Source: Bacillota bacterium
GTDB lineage: Bacteria > Bacillota > Clostridia > Christensenellales > CAG-138
Length of the DNA stretch: 64,000 bases
Direction: 5' to 3'
Assembly: GCA_023395595.1 (NCBI GenBank)
Contig: JAEWYO010000048.1
Span: forward strand, 1 to 64,000
Positions within the stretch are counted from its first letter, which is position 1; each line of letters starts with the position of its first letter. The notes beneath the pieces were generated by a model, which did not search any database, had not been told where the DNA came from, and saw nothing but the letters and a program-made list of their open reading frames with translations. Position numbers and translations under genes: made by a program. Below are positions 60,645 to 64,000 of the stretch, one piece after another.

Positions 60645-63600
60645 ATGCCGGATAGAATCCGCTTGATTACGCCGCAGAACGAATCGGTCACCAGCAGTCT
60701 GGCTTTGACAGCGAAATGGGTACGCACCTACGAAGAACTGACGAAAGCCGACTTCGATGAAACCGGGGTGTTCACCCACGTCGTCACCGGTGAAGACAAC
60801 GATTCAGGGCTGCAGCTGGATCGGGACTCCAACTCGACGCCGGAAGGCTATACGCCCGGAACGGACTGCGTACCGCTCATGATGGCGGCAACCACGGACG
60901 GCGTTATGGTAACGGATAGCGGGAATCTTGAAGTCGGATACGAAGGCTGGCGTGCGTTCGATCAAAACAGCAACACCCGCTGGGGGGTTGCTGCGACGTC
61001 CGGCATACTTACGGTCTCCTTTGCGGTGGCGAAAATCATTGCTGGGTATTCCATCCGGGCGAGAAACGATTCCTACCTGATCGACAGCCCAAAGGCATGG
61101 ACGCTGGAAGGCAGCAATAGCGGGACCGATTGGACGGTCCTGGATACGCAGTCCGGCGTGACTTCATGGAGCATGAACGAGCGCAAGGAGTTTGCGGTTT
61201 CGGTTCCGTCTACTTATCTATATTATCGGTTGAACATCAGCTCTAACCAGAGCGGGACTGATACATCTGTTTCCGAAGTGGAACTGCTGGAAGGCATCCC
61301 TTACGGCTTCGATTACTACAGCAGCGGAAATCGTGTCGTAGGCCCCATCGCTTTGAGCGGGACAGCCCGTGGCGACGAAGTCCTAACGTGGACGCTGGGA
61401 GATATGCCTGCCGGGACGAGCGTCTCGATCGGCTGTGCCTTGACGGCGGATGCAACGCCGCCAGCTTCATATACCCTTGCTGTGAACGGCGCGCAATGTC
61501 CGGTGATCTTTCAGAATGACGATGTGACCGGCAAGTATCTTTGGATCAAGCAGGAGCTTGCCACTTCGGGCACCGAGGTTACGCCATCGCTCTGCTCGAT
61601 GGAGATGCAGCTGGTACTGGATGCCACAGCCGATTTGGCGATTGAGATCGATCGAACCACGCTGTTCAGCGGCATGAATTACCGTTCAAATACAGTGCCG
61701 GCGCTGCCATGCAGCGAGCTCACGACGTTTGAACCATACGATGTGTACGACGGCTTCCTGTATTGGCGAGCGCGTGCAGTCAATGTTACCCTCGCCATCG
61801 ACACCGGCTGGAGCGTTCCAAATACATTCAATCTTATGGGCGGCCCATTCCCTTTACCCCGCTTTTTCACGATGGTGGAAAACAGGCAGTTTGGGAAGCG
61901 GCGGGATAAACGCGCACTTTCCATTGCGGAGAATATCGGGTTTGGAAAACCGAGGGGCAGGCGGGTACTATACTTCCCGGAGAACCGGGCGTTTGGCCGC
62001 CTCAAAGCAAGCAGTGCGATCTATACCGAGCTTAATGTAACCGATGATCCTCCATTCCCGAGAATCGACTCGATCTCGGGCACCAGAGGGCAGGCAGGTT
62101 CCGTGCTGACGCTGCAGGGCAGCGGATTTGGATATACGCACACGGTGGTGGATGTTGGAAACACCAACCGGTATCTGAGAAGCTACGGCGGGTTTGTTTA
62201 TAGTAACGACCTGCTGTGCAACATTCTCGCATGGTCATGGACGGAGATCACCCTCCAGCTTCCGCTTGCTGCACAGACGGGGCCGATCAAGGTTCTGCTG
62301 ACGGAGCCGGCGCTTCAAGAGAGCAACTCCGTTGGCTTTGAGGTGTATGCCGGATTGCCTTCGGACGATGTGGGCATTGAGCTGTTCATCTGCGATCGAA
62401 CGAATCCCAATATTTTAATAAAACAGTTGGACGGCGCCTGGGGCAAGGCGTTTCAGATGGTACGGAACAACCCTGGCAGCGGACGGTTCAAGATCAGCCG
62501 GTACGATTGCGTCGGTGGAAACTGCGCGTATCTCGCCGACGACAATCTGGTACTGGTGCAGCTTGACGGCAATCCGCTATTCAAGTGGATCATTGAATCG
62601 AGGAAGCCCAATTACGTGGACAGCGGCGAACAACAACTGATCGAGGTCAGTGGACGCGGCGTCCTCGCCATGCTCGGGTGGGCTGTGGTATACCCGGAGG
62701 ACTTGGGAACGCCTGTTTTAGACCGCCCGTTTTACGGCACTGCAAGCAAAGTCTTGAGGACCTTAATATTGGAAGCCCAAGCAAGAGGCGGACTGATCGG
62801 CGTAACGGTCGACTGGGAGGACGATCGGGATAGCCTGGGGAACGCTTTCTCAGAGATTATCAATCTGACTTTTCACGTCGGGACGCCGCTACTGGAGGTT
62901 GCGACAAAGTTCACTGATGGCCTCGGATACTTCGATATCGAAATGACGCCGGAGCTCGTGCTAAAAATCTATAAAACCAAAGGTGAGGATCTGCATGAAA
63001 CGGTGGTTTACCGGCCCGGACAGGCGATCGTCAGCCACGAGAATCAGATCGACGCGAAGAGCTTGGTCAACGAAGTGCTCGTCGAAGGCGGGGATAAGCT
63101 TTTAGCGGTCGCTTCGCATTCGGCAAGTCAGGCGGTATATGGACGGCGTGAGGGATATCTGTCGGCAAGCAATCTTCAGGAGGGCTTAAGCGAATATGGA
63201 CAGGCCTATCTGAATCGGGTCGCTTACCCTTCATGGGGGATCCAAGGAACCGTTACCAAGTTTTCCGACGAACTGGGCAATCGTATGAAGCCCTTCGAAT
63301 CCTATCTGATCGGCGACTGGATCGGGTGGAACATCGCACCGGAAGGCGCTGACGAACTCGGTTTTGAAGGTGTGCTGAGAGTGTGCGGAATTACAGTCAG
63401 CGAAGACGACGACACAGGATCATTATCCTACACGCTGGATCTGCATGACACGATGCTGGAGCATGAGATCAGGCTCAACCAGAAAGTGGAGCGGATGTCC
63501 CAGTACAGCGGATCTGATGTGCTGTCCGTGGCTCCTTCCAGCAGCGGTGGTTACTCCGACTCGGAAGTGAACAATATGCTTGCGGCCAAGGCGAACGCGA

Positions 63601-64000
63601 ACCATCTGCATACCGACATATATGCAGAAGAAGACCACACGCATGGATTTTTAGCGCTTACGGATACGCCGGACAGTTACTTGGGACAGGGAACGAAGGT
63701 CGTTGCGGTTAAGCCGGATGCAAGTGGCCTTGAGTTTGCAACTGTTGTCGGAGGCGGAGGTGGCATAGGGGCTGTTACAGAGCTACCGAGCAATCCGACA
63801 AATGGACAGACGGTGTTTATGTACAATGCCAGCTATCAGTACCTTGCTACGTTCTACGGTCCTACTGCTCAATGGTACCGGATCACATTGGTGGGCTCAA
63901 ATTATCCCTGGACCAATGTGTATAAGCCTGAGGCATTGTATAACTTGCTATTTGGTGATGCGACTAAGAGCATTGTCGCGGTTACAGTATCGACAGATTT
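60645..64000 (+). CDS. Large phage tail / baseplate protein, runs off the window end
   Basis: At least 1118 codons, open to the last base. Start ATG after AAAGAGGAGGCAAT. Parts in order: a discoidin (F5/8 type C)-like domain at about residues 90-220 (GWRAFDQNSNTRWGV, SPKAWTLEGSNSGTDWTVLD, YYRLNISSNQ); three imperfect ENxxFG repeats near 410-450; a TIG/IPT domain from about 469 (IDSISGTRGQAGSVLTLQGSGFG); a siphovirus ReqiPepy6 Gp37-like region from about 575 (IELFICDRTNPNILIKQLDGAWG) to about 945; then fibre-like HLHTD and DHTHGF segments. This combination suggests a tail-tip protein that binds surface glycans and anchors fibres. Confidence 0.75.
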   Translation, partial: MPDRIRLITPQNESVTSSLALTAKWVRTYEELTKADFDETGVFTHVVTGEDNDSGLQLDRDSNSTPEGYTPGTDCVPLMMAATTDGVMVTDSGNLEVGYEGWRAFDQNSNTRWGVAATSGILTVSFAVAKIIAGYSIRARNDSYLIDSPKAWTLEGSNSGTDWTVLDTQSGVTSWSMNERKEFAVSVPSTYLYYRLNISSNQSGTDTSVSEVELLEGIPYGFDYYSSGNRVVGPIALSGTARGDEVLTWTLGDMPAGTSVSIGCALTADATPPASYTLAVNGAQCPVIFQNDDVTGKYLWIKQELATSGTEVTPSLCSMEMQLVLDATADLAIEIDRTTLFSGMNYRSNTVPALPCSELTTFEPYDVYDGFLYWRARAVNVTLAIDTGWSVPNTFNLMGGPFPLPRFFTMVENRQFGKRRDKRALSIAENIGFGKPRGRRVLYFPENRAFGRLKASSAIYTELNVTDDPPFPRIDSISGTRGQAGSVLTLQGSGFGYTHTVVDVGNTNRYLRSYGGFVYSNDLLCNILAWSWTEITLQLPLAAQTGPIKVLLTEPALQESNSVGFEVYAGLPSDDVGIELFICDRTNPNILIKQLDGAWGKAFQMVRNNPGSGRFKISRYDCVGGNCAYLADDNLVLVQLDGNPLFKWIIESRKPNYVDSGEQQLIEVSGRGVLAMLGWAVVYPEDLGTPVLDRPFYGTASKVLRTLILEAQARGGLIGVTVDWEDDRDSLGNAFSEIINLTFHVGTPLLEVATKFTDGLGYFDIEMTPELVLKIYKTKGEDLHETVVYRPGQAIVSHENQIDAKSLVNEVLVEGGDKLLAVASHSASQAVYGRREGYLSASNLQEGLSEYGQAYLNRVAYPSWGIQGTVTKFSDELGNRMKPFESYLIGDWIGWNIAPEGADELGFEGVLRVCGITVSEDDDTGSLSYTLDLHDTMLEHEIRLNQKVERMSQYSGSDVLSVAPSSSGGYSDSEVNNMLAAKANANHLHTDIYAEEDHTHGFLALTDTPDSYLGQGTKVVAVKPDASGLEFATVVGGGGGIGAVTELPSNPTNGQTVFMYNASYQYLATFYGPTAQWYRITLVGSNYPWTNVYKPEALYNLLFGDATKSIVAVTVSTD

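Overview
The window looks like a chromosomal segment of a Gram-positive Bacillota (Clostridia-like) bacterium. Both solute-binding proteins are lipoproteins with Gram-positive lipoboxes. Ribosome binding sites are strong GGAGG types, no outer-membrane or TonB components appear, and the best database-type matches I can recall (DUF4914, DUF1576, DUF2294, GH130/cellobiose-epimerase operon) are typical of gut or anaerobic clostridia. The assignment is inference from gene content only.

Layout. (1) 1-300: terminator, a 3' half of a tRNA-Met gene on the minus strand and arm-like repeats, i.e. one end of an integrated element. (2) 464-27561: an AraC regulator (minus) divergent from a sugar ABC importer (lipoprotein plus two permeases, no ATPase) and a run of nine tightly packed, apparently cytoplasmic glycan-active enzymes: an unassigned GH20/GH67-like protein, GH116, a GH36/GH31-like protein, GH38 alpha-mannosidase, GH3 with PA14 insert, GH36 alpha-galactosidase, a GHL6-type protein, GH13 alpha-glucosidase and GH172. 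A DegT/StrS aminotransferase, a hydroxypyruvate-isomerase-like TIM barrel and a URO-D-like protein close the run. It reads as one import-and-dismantle locus for a heavily decorated oligosaccharide or glycoside.

(3) 27562-30024: eroded DNA with a possible recombinase remnant, a signal-peptide metallophosphoesterase, an IS3 remnant and an MpsC/DUF2294 gene. (4) 30208-36977: a DUF4914 P-loop protein with a small partner, a DUF3360-like transporter that appears to start at ATC, and two minus-strand membrane proteins (DUF1576; ArsB/NhaD/SLC13-like). (5) 37295-39953: a 5'-truncated flavodiiron protein and a divergent NapH-like ferredoxin / Crp-Fnr regulator pair with a perfect palindrome placed at -41.5 of the ferredoxin promoter. 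(6) 39954-44010: a second tRNA-Met 3' fragment with the same arm repeats, interrupted by an intact IS3-family element, then an IS3 remnant that cuts off the 5' end of an FtsX-type permease.

(7) 44243-56509: a beta-mannan utilisation operon: LacI regulator, ABC importer, GH130_2-type phosphorylase, cellobiose 2-epimerase, mannosylglucose phosphorylase (GH130_1) and ManA. Its next gene, an SGNH acetylesterase, is broken just before the catalytic serine and abuts a broken manC in the opposite direction. A second manA and a phosphohexomutase follow on the minus strand. Expected flow: imported mannobiose is epimerised to mannosylglucose, phosphorolysed to Man-1-P and glucose, and mannose phosphates enter glycolysis or GDP-mannose synthesis. 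(8) 56710-60033: a 54-bp tandem repeat, a pRiA4b ORF-3-like gene with an early amber codon, a strong promoter overlapped by a palindrome, a small conserved-type protein and an IrrE/ImmA protease whose C-terminal HTH is cut. (9) 60033-64000: phage tail genes fused directly to the cut protease gene, including a tail protein of more than 1118 residues (discoidin-like, TIG and Gp37-like parts) running off the window end.
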